NCBI GenBank assembly: GCA_958431155.1
Contig: OY288106.1
Coordinates: 1,133,888-1,197,887 of the forward strand
Reading direction: 5' to 3'
From: an uncultured candidatus Porisulfidus sp.
GTDB taxonomy: Bacteria > Pseudomonadota > Gammaproteobacteria > Poriferisulfidales > Poriferisulfidaceae
DNA: 64,000 bases
Numbering within the stretch: position 1 is the stretch's first letter; every line of letters starts with the position of its first letter. The notes under the pieces were generated by a model, which was not told the DNA's origin, made no database searches, and worked only from the letters and a program-made list of their open reading frames with translations. This document shows positions 25,012 to 32,866 of this stretch, one piece after another. The translations under genes were made by a program, and so were the position numbers.

Positions 25012-25403
25012 TGAAGAAAGCTTTCCGGGCATTCTGCCGGACATTGTTAATCCGGTTACAGATTATTCCCGTGCCGGACCTTCTCGTCCGAATCGTCGCC
25101 GACCATCCGTCTCCAAGCAATCTTGAAGTTGGTTTGATTTATGTCGTCGAAAGCTCAGGGTTCCCGAAATGGGCTTACTTTCGCTGCCCAGCTGACAGCA
25201 ATGAAATTATTCAACTGTCTCTCATGCCAAACCACAGGCCTCGATGGAATGTTTTGATCGACTTTTTGCAGCGCCCAACTATCACCCCATCAGTACGGCA
25301 ACTTGATGGTTCTTACGCACATTTCTGGATAAAGAAAGGCTGTATCAACTGGTGCGAAGATACTGGCATGAAACCCTTGCCAAACATAAAGTTTCAAATA
25401 TAG
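25011..25403 (+). CDS. DUF6527 family protein, putative deconjugase
   Basis: The 130-residue protein matches DUF6527: a VGLIYVVESSGFPKWAYFRCP strand pair, EIIQLSLMPNHRPRWNV, PTITPSVRQLDGSYAHFWIKKG and a final INWCED. This family is routinely coded at the end of bacterial ubiquitin-like operons with ThiF-type E1 genes. I recall it being proposed as a deubiquitinase-like component, but I am not certain of the mechanism. ATG 25011 overlaps the E1 stop. The usual second metal-type Cys pair is incomplete here (single Cys in YFRCP). No further gene on this strand follows before the island end. Confidence 0.75.
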   Translation: MKKAFRAFCRTLLIRLQIIPVPDLLVRIVADHPSPSNLEVGLIYVVESSGFPKWAYFRCPADSNEIIQLSLMPNHRPRWNVLIDFLQRPTITPSVRQLDGSYAHFWIKKGCINWCEDTGMKPLPNIKFQI

Positions 25404-25486
25404 TGCTTGCACCAAATTCCAGATTTGCGATGCCTCGGATATTGAGTTGCAACGACTTTTTACTTACCTCCCTTGTGATGTGAGGA

Positions 25487-25906
25487 CTATTTTTGTACCC
25501 CTAGTGTTTGCAATATTCTGTCAGCGTAAGCACGCATTCTTTCATCCCCCTTATCCCGAAAGGACCGCAAAATAGCTATGTGCCGGCTCACATAGTCATT
25601 ACAGTCAATATCGTATATCTCGTCCTCAACTGCCATTTTGCAACTAAAGCGCCCTCCGGCTCCAAGATGCCGGACCAAGATTACAGCGTCAGCGCTATAT
25701 GCATACTGGTAACCATACTCTTCGCACGTAACGAATGCTCGTGAATCAAACTGGACGATTTTTCCATACTCGCATCCTTCGAAATCGTCAATTCTTTCGG
25801 ACGAGAGAATGACGTAACCGGTTAAGTCGGCTAGTTCATCGGCCAAATCGGCAGCACTTAAGAGCGGCACCAATAGCAGCAGTATAGAGAGTCTTAACCA
25901 AGACAA
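25487..25906 (-). CDS. exported protein of unknown function
   Basis: I do not recognise this 139-residue protein. It starts with a signal peptide (MSWLRLSILLLLVPLLSAA, cut near residue 19) and then has an acidic, soluble region with five cysteines (EGCEYGK, VTCEEYGY, FSCKM, DIDCNDY and similar). The pattern suggests disulfides and a periplasmic or outer location. It is the only reverse-strand gene in the island, tail to tail with DUF6527 and 83 bases away, and it lies next to the distal repeat. It could be unrelated cargo. Confidence 0.65.
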   Translation of the reverse strand: MSWLRLSILLLLVPLLSAADLADELADLTGYVILSSERIDDFEGCEYGKIVQFDSRAFVTCEEYGYQYAYSADAVILVRHLGAGGRFSCKMAVEDEIYDIDCNDYVSRHIAILRSFRDKGDERMRAYADRILQTLGVQK

Positions 25907-25992
25907 ATCTACGATTCCTTTTGCAACGAAGAGGATGAAATGCAGGGGTTAAAAAAGAGGTTTTTAGGTCTCCCTCGTGGGAAATATCCTAT

Positions 25993-26038
25993 ACTGAAAA
26001 TCCCCGTGTCGGCGGTTCGATTCCGTTCCTGGCCACCA
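25993..26038 (+). repeat. att-like direct repeat, displaced tRNA-Phe 3' end
   Basis: This is a 46-base copy of tRNA-Phe positions 31-76, with one substitution in the T stem. No 5' half precedes it, so it is not a functional tRNA. It marks the far junction of the 4.6-kb island. Beyond it the phosphorothioation locus begins at once. Confidence 0.9.
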
Positions 26039-26123
26039 CCCCTATCAATCCCCTAGCAGAATAATTTATGGAGTATAAGTATAGCTTTTGATGAACCATG
26101 GCCTCTTGAGATTCAACTTTGAG

Positions 26124-27317
26124 TCAAGCAGATTTCTTGTAACTCTCACTTTCTAAATGGTCAAGAGTTCCATGAACGAGTAATGCTGCTTTTTCAATCT
26201 CGTCATTGGAAGTAAAACGTCCGAAACTGAAGCGTATGGAGGATTTGCTTTGATCTTTTGTAAGGCCAATCGCGTTAAGCACATGCGAGGGTTGGGGGGT
26301 CCCTGACGTACAAGCCGAGCCTGTAGATGCTGCTAACCACGGTTGTAGGGCTGCGAGAATTTCATGAGCGTCAAAGTTAGGAAATTGAAGGTTCGTATTG
26401 CCGGGGTGACGATTTTCCACATCAGGACCGTTGACGATGACGGGGAAAGAACTGTCCTGTAACAATTCCACAAATGTATCACGGTATTTAGCGACCCTCA
26501 TTCGTTCCTCAGTAATGTCCGGGGAAGTCAGAATATCGCAGGCCGCTCCCATTCCCGCACACAGCGCAACTGGAACGGTGCCGGAGCGTAATCCCTCCTG
26601 CTGGTTTCCACCGTAAATCAATGGCTCAACTTGATTCTGTATGTCCCGACGGATATATAACGCACCGATACCCTGAGGACCGTAGATTTTATGAGCCGAC
26701 AAGCTCGCGAGATCAGTATGTGTTGCGAGGTCACGCAAGTCCATGGCAGATGGTGCTTGTGCCGCATCGCAGTGGAACAGGATACCGTGTGATTCCAAAA
26801 GCGATGCAATCTTCGGGATGTCCTGGATGGTCCCAATTTCATTGTTGACAGCCATAGCCGACACAACGAGAACCGTCTCGTCAAGCAGTCTTTCAAGTGC
26901 ACCTAAATCTATTCTTCCCTGCTTGTCCACTGGAATCATGTCAACGGTAAACCCCATCTGCTTCTCCAATGTCTGCGCAGTTTCCAATATACATTTGTGC
27001 TCAATAGCACTGACGAGTATTCGGTGTCGCTTCTTTATGGTGCGGCGGGCGAGACCTAGGAGCGCAAGATTATTTGCTTCCGTTGCTCCAGATGTGAAAA
27101 TCACTTCATCAGGATCAGCCCCGATCAGAGTAGCGATTGACTCGGTTGCGGCGGTTACGACTTTTGCTGCTTGCCATCCAACAATGTGGTCGCTTGAGTG
27201 CGGGTTACCGAATGAATCACTCCACAAGGGATTCATTTTTTCTACGACAAGTGGATCAAGTGGCGTAGTCGCTTGATAATCCGAATAAATTATTGTTCGG
27301 CTATCCACCGCTTTCAT
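26124..27317 (-). CDS. sspA: cysteine desulfurase SspA (IscS/DndA-like)
   Basis: This PLP enzyme removes sulfur from cysteine and supplies it for DNA phosphorothioation. The 397-residue protein has the PLP lysine in LSAHKIYGPQG near 208, the substrate region SGATEANNLAL, and the active-site Cys loop STGSACTSGTPQPSHVL near 333. It is divergent from DUF4007, ATPase and PAPS-reductase-like genes, the known sspA/sspBCD arrangement. An IscS-family enzyme in its own right would lie with iscR/iscU, which are absent. Naming rests on the neighbourhood. Confidence 0.85.
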   Translation of the reverse strand: MKAVDSRTIIYSDYQATTPLDPLVVEKMNPLWSDSFGNPHSSDHIVGWQAAKVVTAATESIATLIGADPDEVIFTSGATEANNLALLGLARRTIKKRHRILVSAIEHKCILETAQTLEKQMGFTVDMIPVDKQGRIDLGALERLLDETVLVVSAMAVNNEIGTIQDIPKIASLLESHGILFHCDAAQAPSAMDLRDLATHTDLASLSAHKIYGPQGIGALYIRRDIQNQVEPLIYGGNQQEGLRSGTVPVALCAGMGAACDILTSPDITEERMRVAKYRDTFVELLQDSSFPVIVNGPDVENRHPGNTNLQFPNFDAHEILAALQPWLAASTGSACTSGTPQPSHVLNAIGLTKDQSKSSIRFSFGRFTSNDEIEKAALLVHGTLDHLESESYKKSA

Positions 27318-27370
27318 CCCGATGCTGAAAGTTGTGCATACATTCTACTCCCAACTGTCTGATTTTCCTG

Positions 27371-27443
27371 AAACTGGACGAATCTTCCAGTTTAGACTTT
27401 GACATTCTCCTCAAGGGAGGGTAATGTGGGGGCAGATTCCCCC
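27371..27443. promoter_or_regulatory. sspB promoter with flanking dyads
   Basis: TTGACA (27399-27404), a 17-base spacer and TAATGT (27422-27427) precede sspB. Just upstream is an 8-bp dyad (27371-27378 with 27386-27393, AAACTGGA/TCCAGTTT) lying between the divergent sspA and sspB starts, a candidate operator. At the expected start point, GGGGG (27428-27432) and CCCCC (27439-27443) can pair around a six-base loop. Confidence 0.5.
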
Positions 27444-27461
27444 TGACTAACAAGCTTCGCA

Positions 27462-28433
27462 ATGCATCGGGGACCACTCTATGCTGATGATTATAGGCCG
27501 CAATTGTCGGGCCACGAGACTTTTCCGCTCCGCTACGGGTGGTTGAAGAAAGCGTTTGACGCTGTGCAGGAGTCAGAGAGTTGTCTTGAGACTAAATCCA
27601 TATTCCTGTCAGAAGATGCTGGAGCTAGGTTCGGGATCGGGAAAAACATGGTGTCCTCAATGCGTCATTGGGCTTCAGTGACCGATGTAATCAGAGACAC
27701 ATCGAGAGAGGGCCGTATCGTCACAGAGGCTACAAATTTTGGATGCTTGCTGTTCGATGACGAGAGTGGATTTGACCCATATATGGAGGATCCAACCACA
27801 TTATGGGTACTTCACTGGAAACTAAGCAGCCGACCACAGAAAACCACATGGTTCTGGGCGTTCAATTACTATCCGGCCACATACTTTGGCCGGGATCAGC
27901 TGGTCAATGGGCTCTGCAGACTTGCTAAGGATCGAAGCTGGTCTCGCGCCTCTATAACAACTATCCGCAATGATGTTGCGTGCTTTGTTCGTACTTACGT
28001 GCGACAGTCGATTCGTAAGCATGGCAGTTACGAAGACTCTCTAGAATCGCCGCTGGCGGAACTTGGCCTCATTAAATCCAATGGAAAGCGTGATAATTTT
28101 CAGTTCGTGCGGGGCCGCAAACGGACGCTTGGCGCAGGAGTGTTCTGCTGGGCAGTAACCGAGTTTTGGTCGAAATTTTCCCTTGAAGCGCAAACACTAT
28201 CTTTGGAGTCTCTTATGTATGCTCCGGGGTCCCCTGGCAGAGTATTTTTGCTTGATGAGAACGATATGGTTGGCAGACTCGCAAAGATTGAAGAAACAAG
28301 CAAGGGACTGTACCGATGGTCTGAATCTGCCGGCTTGAAACAGTTGACGCGTACCTGCGACTTGGATATCGAGAAAGCACAGCGTTTCATCAAGATTGAT
28401 TACCGTCGCAAGGGGCGAAGCAGTGCTGTCTGA
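27462..28433 (+). CDS. sspB: DUF4007 family phosphorothioation protein SspB
   Basis: The 323-residue protein matches DUF4007: SGHETFPLRYGWLKKAFD, AGARFGIGKNMVSSMRHW and a later WVLHWKLSSRPQKTTWFWAFNYY. In SspABCD systems this component acts on DNA with the ATPase SspC to place single-strand phosphorothioate. ATG 27462 follows the promoter above; the ribosome site is weak. It overlaps SspC by 11 bases if SspC starts at GTG 28423. Assignment is by family plus the gene order DUF4007-ATPase-PAPS reductase. Confidence 0.85.
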   Translation: MHRGPLYADDYRPQLSGHETFPLRYGWLKKAFDAVQESESCLETKSIFLSEDAGARFGIGKNMVSSMRHWASVTDVIRDTSREGRIVTEATNFGCLLFDDESGFDPYMEDPTTLWVLHWKLSSRPQKTTWFWAFNYYPATYFGRDQLVNGLCRLAKDRSWSRASITTIRNDVACFVRTYVRQSIRKHGSYEDSLESPLAELGLIKSNGKRDNFQFVRGRKRTLGAGVFCWAVTEFWSKFSLEAQTLSLESLMYAPGSPGRVFLLDENDMVGRLAKIEETSKGLYRWSESAGLKQLTRTCDLDIEKAQRFIKIDYRRKGRSSAV

Positions 28434-31400
28434 CCACGTTCGCGTCGCCCGTCGCTTTCAACGCGCTATCCGGGTCGATGTTGACATTGGAAACCCGGAA
28501 TCTCTGGAAGGCTTCATTTGCTCGCAGTCTGTTGCCGAGGTGCTCAAAACCATGGCGCAACACATACTGGAGAACAAGCAGGGTGCGTTCACATGGACGG
28601 GTGCTTATGGCAGTGGCAAGTCAAGTCTAGTAGTCACTTTGAGCGCGCTACTTGGAGGTGACGGAAAATCTAGGGATCGTGCAAGGGCCATTGTAGGGAA
28701 ACGTACAGCTAATCACATTTACAAAGCACTTCCTCCCGGTAAGAAAGGGTGGCGCATCCTGCCAGTGGTCGGAAGGCAAGAACGGCCGGAACAGGTGATA
28801 GGAGAGGCTATTAATGATAGCGGGTTTTTGAGTGGGAGAAAGCCTCGGACATGGAAAGAGAAGAAGGTTTTAGATGCTTTAAAAAAGATCTCAGCCTTGA
28901 GCCCTCGTTCCAGTGGAGGATTGATTTTGTTTGTAGACGAAATGGGCAAATTCCTTGAAGCCGCAGCGGGTAAAGGATCTGACATCTACCTGTTCCAACA
29001 GGTCGCGGAACTAGCTTCCCGCAGTCAGGGTCAACTAATCTTTGTTGGTGTTCTTCACCAGTCGTTCGGAGAATACGCACATCGGCTTTCGCGCGAGATG
29101 CGCGATGAATGGACAAAAATCCAAGGTAGGTTTGTGGACCTGTCTGTCAGTGTCAGCGGCAGTGAACAAATTGTTCTGATCGGAAGCACGATAGAAAGTG
29201 ACGGAGGATATCGCCCGAAAACCTTTGATGCATTGACCAAAAATGTGGCGGAGCAGATACAGAAACACACACCTTTAAGGCTAGCCGAGATGTTGGAGGA
29301 GTGCTGGCCATTGCACCCGGTGACAGCTTGCTTGCTTGGGCCAGTTTCTCAACGTCGGTTCGGGCAAAGTCAACGCAGCATTTTCGGGTTCTTGAATTCT
29401 GCAGAACCTAGAGGGTTCCAAGATTTTCTCCGGGAGGCCGAAGCTGGAGATTTATATGGTCCCGATGCTCTTTGGGATTACCTGCGTCTCAATCTCGGCC
29501 CATCTATCCTAGCGTCCCCGGATGGTCACCGGTGGGCTTTGGCGATTGATGCACTGGACCGGTGCGAGGCTAAAGAGCACAAAGAATTGCACCTCCAGTT
29601 GCTCAAAACGATCGCGCTTGTTGACATGCTTAAGGGAGGATCAGGATTGGTCGCAAGCAGCCAACTGTTGGCGCTAGCATTGCAACCCCACAGCATCGCC
29701 AAAATCAAGCGTGCCTTGAAGGATTTGCAGGGATGGTCACTGATCATTTTTCGGAAGTTTTCTAATTCCTATGCGATTTTCGAAGGCAGTGACTTTGATA
29801 TCGACCAAGCTATTGAAGAAGTGTCGGAGGATGTGGGAGAGATAGATTTTTCTTCCATTGAAGCTTTTGCCAAACTGCAACCTGTAGTGGCTAAGCGACA
29901 CTATCACGAAACAGGGGCACTACGCTGGTTTGATGTCATAGCTACCACACTATCCAATTTGGATGAGATGGTGAAGAGTTATGAGCCGCCTCATGGTGCA
30001 ATTGGTGCGTTCTTTTTGGCTATCCCCGCAAAAAGCGAGTCATTAGCTATCAGAAACCAAATATGCCAACGTGCTGTTAGCCAGAACAAGAAATGGGAAA
30101 TCGTCGTGGGCACCTCAGAGCGGGCTCCCAATCTGTTCGTGCTAGCACGTGAACTCTTAGCACTTGAAAAAGTGCGCGACGAAATGCCAGAACTGTTGGG
30201 TGACCGAGTGGCCCGAGCAGAGATATATGCACGCATTGAAGCCCTTCATGGGCAATTTGAAGTAGAACTGACTAAAGTGTTTGCTAGCGCCCAATGGCAC
30301 TGTGGCCGACCTACATTCAAGTTGCCCAAGTCACTTTCGTACACAGACTTGAATGGCTTCGCATCTAAACTGGCATCAGAACGCTTCAAGAAAGCACCTA
30401 AGATTCACAATGAACTACTCGGGCGTGTAAAGCCTTCGTCCAGTGCTGTTGCGGGGCTCAACGCGCTATTACGACGCATGGCGCTCCATGAAGGCAAGGC
30501 ACGACTCGGCATCACAGGATTTCCGGCAGAATCAGGACTGTTTGCATCGCTTTTAGAGCGTACCCGCTTGTATCGTAATACTAGAGGGCGTGGTTGGCGA
30601 TTCATGCCTCCCGGATCTGGTGTCAAGGCAGATCCGCATCATTTGGCGCCCGCTTGGAAGACGGCCGAGAAATATCTTGAAGACTACAAGACAGAAACAG
30701 TGCCTGCATCCGAGATATACAGGATTTGGCGCGAACCTCCGTTTGGCATCAAAGAAGGGCTTCTCCCGGTTTTTCTTGTTGCATTTTTCCTGTCCCACCG
30801 CGACAAGCTAGCTTTTTATCGAGAAGGGGTTTTTCAGGCCCAAGTTACTGATCTAGACATGGACAGCCTGACTACGAATCCGGAGGATATTCGGTTGCGA
30901 TGGATGGATTTGTCAGGAATATCTCGCCAGCTGTTGTCAAGCATGGCGGATATTGTGCGTGATTTAGACAACGATAACGAGCTCCCTAACCTTGAGCCTA
31001 TTGATGTGGCACGAGGGCTAGTGGCAATCTATGATCAATTGCCGGAATGGGTTGATCGAACCCAGAACCTTTCAAAAAATGCACAAAAAGTTCGCCAGCT
31101 ATTCAAAAGCGCAAAAGATCCGAATAAATTGATCTTTGATGACATTCCACGCATATTCGGTGCTAACAGGCAAATTGGAAACAAGAAAACTCTTATCACC
31201 ATTGAGAAACAAATTCGTGAGGGTTTGACGGAATTAAGACAAGCATATCCGGCTATGCTTGGCCGCTTGAGGGAGTTGCTACTGACGGAATTACAGGTAG
31301 CAAATTCTTCTTCTGCCATGCTGGAGGAATTGCGCGCCCGTGCTGAAAACGTGAAGGGGCTAGCAGGCGATCACCGTCTTGAGGCTTTTGTAATTAGAGT

Positions 31401-31824
31401 GGCGGGCTTCACAGGCAGTGATATGGACATGGAAAGTTTTGCCGGCATGGCGATCAACAAACCTGCCCAGGATTGGGTGGATGTCGATATTGACCGGGCT
31501 TCAGTGTGCCTTGCAGAGATGGCACAACAATTCGTTCGCATAGAGGCATTTGCCAGGGTCAAGGGAAGAGAAGATAAACGCCATGCTTTGGCGATTGTGA
31601 CTGGCCTTCCAGGGGAATCTGGCACAAGGCACCAGGAATTTGAAATCGCGAACACTGATCGTGACAAGGTGGAGTTGCTGTTTGAGCGCCTGGAATCAGT
31701 TTTGCGCGATAGCGGGGAGGATCAACGGCATATCATTCTCGCAACACTGACCGAGTTGAGCGCCCGCTATCTCAAAATGTTACCAAGCGAGCCACACCTA
31801 CAAAAACAGGAGAAACAGGTTTAA
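28423..31824 (+). CDS. sspC: large P-loop ATPase SspC
   Basis: The 1133-residue protein has an N-terminal P-loop ATPase domain: Walker A GAYGSGKSSL near residue 60 and Walker B GGLILFVDEMGKFLE near 167. The remainder is a long helical region with no domain I recognise. In Ssp systems SspC is the ATPase that couples sulfur transfer to the DNA backbone. GTG 28423 with AAGGGG 7 bases upstream is preferred over TTG 28396. It overlaps sspB and is 2 bases before sspD. It is the largest gene of the modification module. Confidence 0.85.
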   Translation: MLSDHVRVARRFQRAIRVDVDIGNPESLEGFICSQSVAEVLKTMAQHILENKQGAFTWTGAYGSGKSSLVVTLSALLGGDGKSRDRARAIVGKRTANHIYKALPPGKKGWRILPVVGRQERPEQVIGEAINDSGFLSGRKPRTWKEKKVLDALKKISALSPRSSGGLILFVDEMGKFLEAAAGKGSDIYLFQQVAELASRSQGQLIFVGVLHQSFGEYAHRLSREMRDEWTKIQGRFVDLSVSVSGSEQIVLIGSTIESDGGYRPKTFDALTKNVAEQIQKHTPLRLAEMLEECWPLHPVTACLLGPVSQRRFGQSQRSIFGFLNSAEPRGFQDFLREAEAGDLYGPDALWDYLRLNLGPSILASPDGHRWALAIDALDRCEAKEHKELHLQLLKTIALVDMLKGGSGLVASSQLLALALQPHSIAKIKRALKDLQGWSLIIFRKFSNSYAIFEGSDFDIDQAIEEVSEDVGEIDFSSIEAFAKLQPVVAKRHYHETGALRWFDVIATTLSNLDEMVKSYEPPHGAIGAFFLAIPAKSESLAIRNQICQRAVSQNKKWEIVVGTSERAPNLFVLARELLALEKVRDEMPELLGDRVARAEIYARIEALHGQFEVELTKVFASAQWHCGRPTFKLPKSLSYTDLNGFASKLASERFKKAPKIHNELLGRVKPSSSAVAGLNALLRRMALHEGKARLGITGFPAESGLFASLLERTRLYRNTRGRGWRFMPPGSGVKADPHHLAPAWKTAEKYLEDYKTETVPASEIYRIWREPPFGIKEGLLPVFLVAFFLSHRDKLAFYREGVFQAQVTDLDMDSLTTNPEDIRLRWMDLSGISRQLLSSMADIVRDLDNDNELPNLEPIDVARGLVAIYDQLPEWVDRTQNLSKNAQKVRQLFKSAKDPNKLIFDDIPRIFGANRQIGNKKTLITIEKQIREGLTELRQAYPAMLGRLRELLLTELQVANSSSAMLEELRARAENVKGLAGDHRLEAFVIRVAGFTGSDMDMESFAGMAINKPAQDWVDVDIDRASVCLAEMAQQFVRIEAFARVKGREDKRHALAIVTGLPGESGTRHQEFEIANTDRDKVELLFERLESVLRDSGEDQRHIILATLTELSARYLKMLPSEPHLQKQEKQV

Positions 31825-31826
31825 TA

Positions 31827-32663
31827 ATGACCATAAATGAGCACCACGTTCTCGGCCTCTCGGGGGGGCGTGACAGCGCCGCACTTGCCATTTACATGCG
31901 GCAGAGCCACCCCAATCTTGACCTTCAGTATTTCTTTACCGATACAGGAAAAGAATTGCCGGAGGTTTACGAATTTTTAATCGAGCTAGAGGGGTTTTTG
32001 GGTAAGCCGATACTGCGGCTGAATCCAGATCGGGACTTTGACTTCTGGCTCAAGAGATTCAACAATTATTTGCCATCGCCGCAAAGCCGCTGGTGCACTC
32101 GGCAGCTAAAGCTTCGTCCATTCGAACAGTGGGTCAGACCGTGGCTTAAAAACGGCGAGAAGGTATGCAGTTATGTGGCTATTCGTGCGGATGAGGAATA
32201 TCGCGAGGGCTATGCCTCGAAACAAGACAACCTGATCGTGCATCTTCCTCTCAAGGAAGCAGGAATTGACAAGGCAGGCGTAATCGAGATATTGCAAGGT
32301 GCCGGTTTAGGATTACCCAAGTATTACGAGTGGCGCACCCGCAGTGGTTGCACTTTCTGTTTCTTCCAGCAAAAGATAGAGTGGGTGCGATTGATGGAAA
32401 GGCATCCGGAATATTTCGAGCAGGCCATAAGCTACGAGAAAGATGCCCTCAATAATGGCTCTCCATTCACATGGAGCCAAGGCGAATCACTTCCTGACCT
32501 TGCGCGTCCTGAGCGTGTAGAACAAATCAAGGCGGATCACCAGCGCCGACTGAAAAGAATACGAGCCAAGTACCAGGCTAATCCACTAAGACCAGACAGC
32601 GAACCTATAGATATTGACGACCTGTATGGTACCGCCAAAGTATGTCTTGCCTGCCACAAGTAA
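31827..32663 (+). CDS. sspD: PAPS reductase-like ATP pyrophosphatase SspD
   Basis: The 278-residue protein has the PP-loop motif SGGRDS at 12-17 and is related to DndC and PAPS reductases, which activate the substrate with ATP for sulfur transfer. Cysteines in SRWCTRQLK, RSGCTFCFF and KVCLACHK could hold an iron-sulfur cluster, as in DndC. It follows sspC by 2 bases with AGGAG upstream of the ATG. The modification module sspBCD ends here. Confidence 0.88.
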   Translation: MTINEHHVLGLSGGRDSAALAIYMRQSHPNLDLQYFFTDTGKELPEVYEFLIELEGFLGKPILRLNPDRDFDFWLKRFNNYLPSPQSRWCTRQLKLRPFEQWVRPWLKNGEKVCSYVAIRADEEYREGYASKQDNLIVHLPLKEAGIDKAGVIEILQGAGLGLPKYYEWRTRSGCTFCFFQQKIEWVRLMERHPEYFEQAISYEKDALNNGSPFTWSQGESLPDLARPERVEQIKADHQRRLKRIRAKYQANPLRPDSEPIDIDDLYGTAKVCLACHK

Positions 32664-32697
32664 ATCAGAGATATCGCTCGCAGCTGCACGGATAGAC

Positions 32698-32726
32698 GAA
32701 TCTTGATTAGAGATTCAGTGAATCAA
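32698..32726. repeat. nested inverted repeats between the convergent ssp operons
   Basis: GAATCT (32698-32703) pairs with AGATTC (32711-32716), and GATTC (32712-32716) pairs with GAATC (32720-32724), inside an outer TTGATT/AATCAA pair. This lies 35 bases after sspD and in front of the opposing sspH end. A second hairpin ACTCT/AGAGT lies near 32800. It may end transcription from one or both sides, but no T-run follows. The rest of the 203-base gap shows nothing more. Confidence 0.35.
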
Positions 32727-32866
32727 TTAAATCTTGTACCCCGAAATTGATCAGAAACCAAGGCTGAGTCAAGATGTCTGTGCTCCTCTCACTCTAGTAA
32801 GAGTTGGCGCCACATTGGGTAAGATCAATCATTTATCCACTCGATCATCCTTTGGCAGACCAAGTG

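Larger units (their letters stand above)
21437..26038. mobile_element. 4.6-kb integrated island at tRNA-Phe carrying a ubiquitin-like operon
   Basis: The segment lies between the intact tRNA-Phe and a displaced copy of its 3' end. It is more AT-rich than the flanking core genes and carries eight genes: an XRE regulator, an ImmA/IrrE protease, DUF2188, a ubiquitin-like protein, an E2-like protein, a JAB-E1 fusion, DUF6527 and one exported orphan. No integrase, excisionase or replication gene is present, so it is either decayed or mobilised in trans. Confidence 0.8.

Noticed and set aside
25940..26038. Possible second tRNA gene at the island end
   Set aside because: Only the 3' 46 bases are present; no D arm, 5' acceptor strand or anticodon 5' stem precedes them.
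26124..27317. Housekeeping IscS of the iron-sulfur operon
   Set aside because: No iscR, iscU or hscBA nearby; the divergent DUF4007-ATPase-PAPS reductase genes point to phosphorothioation.
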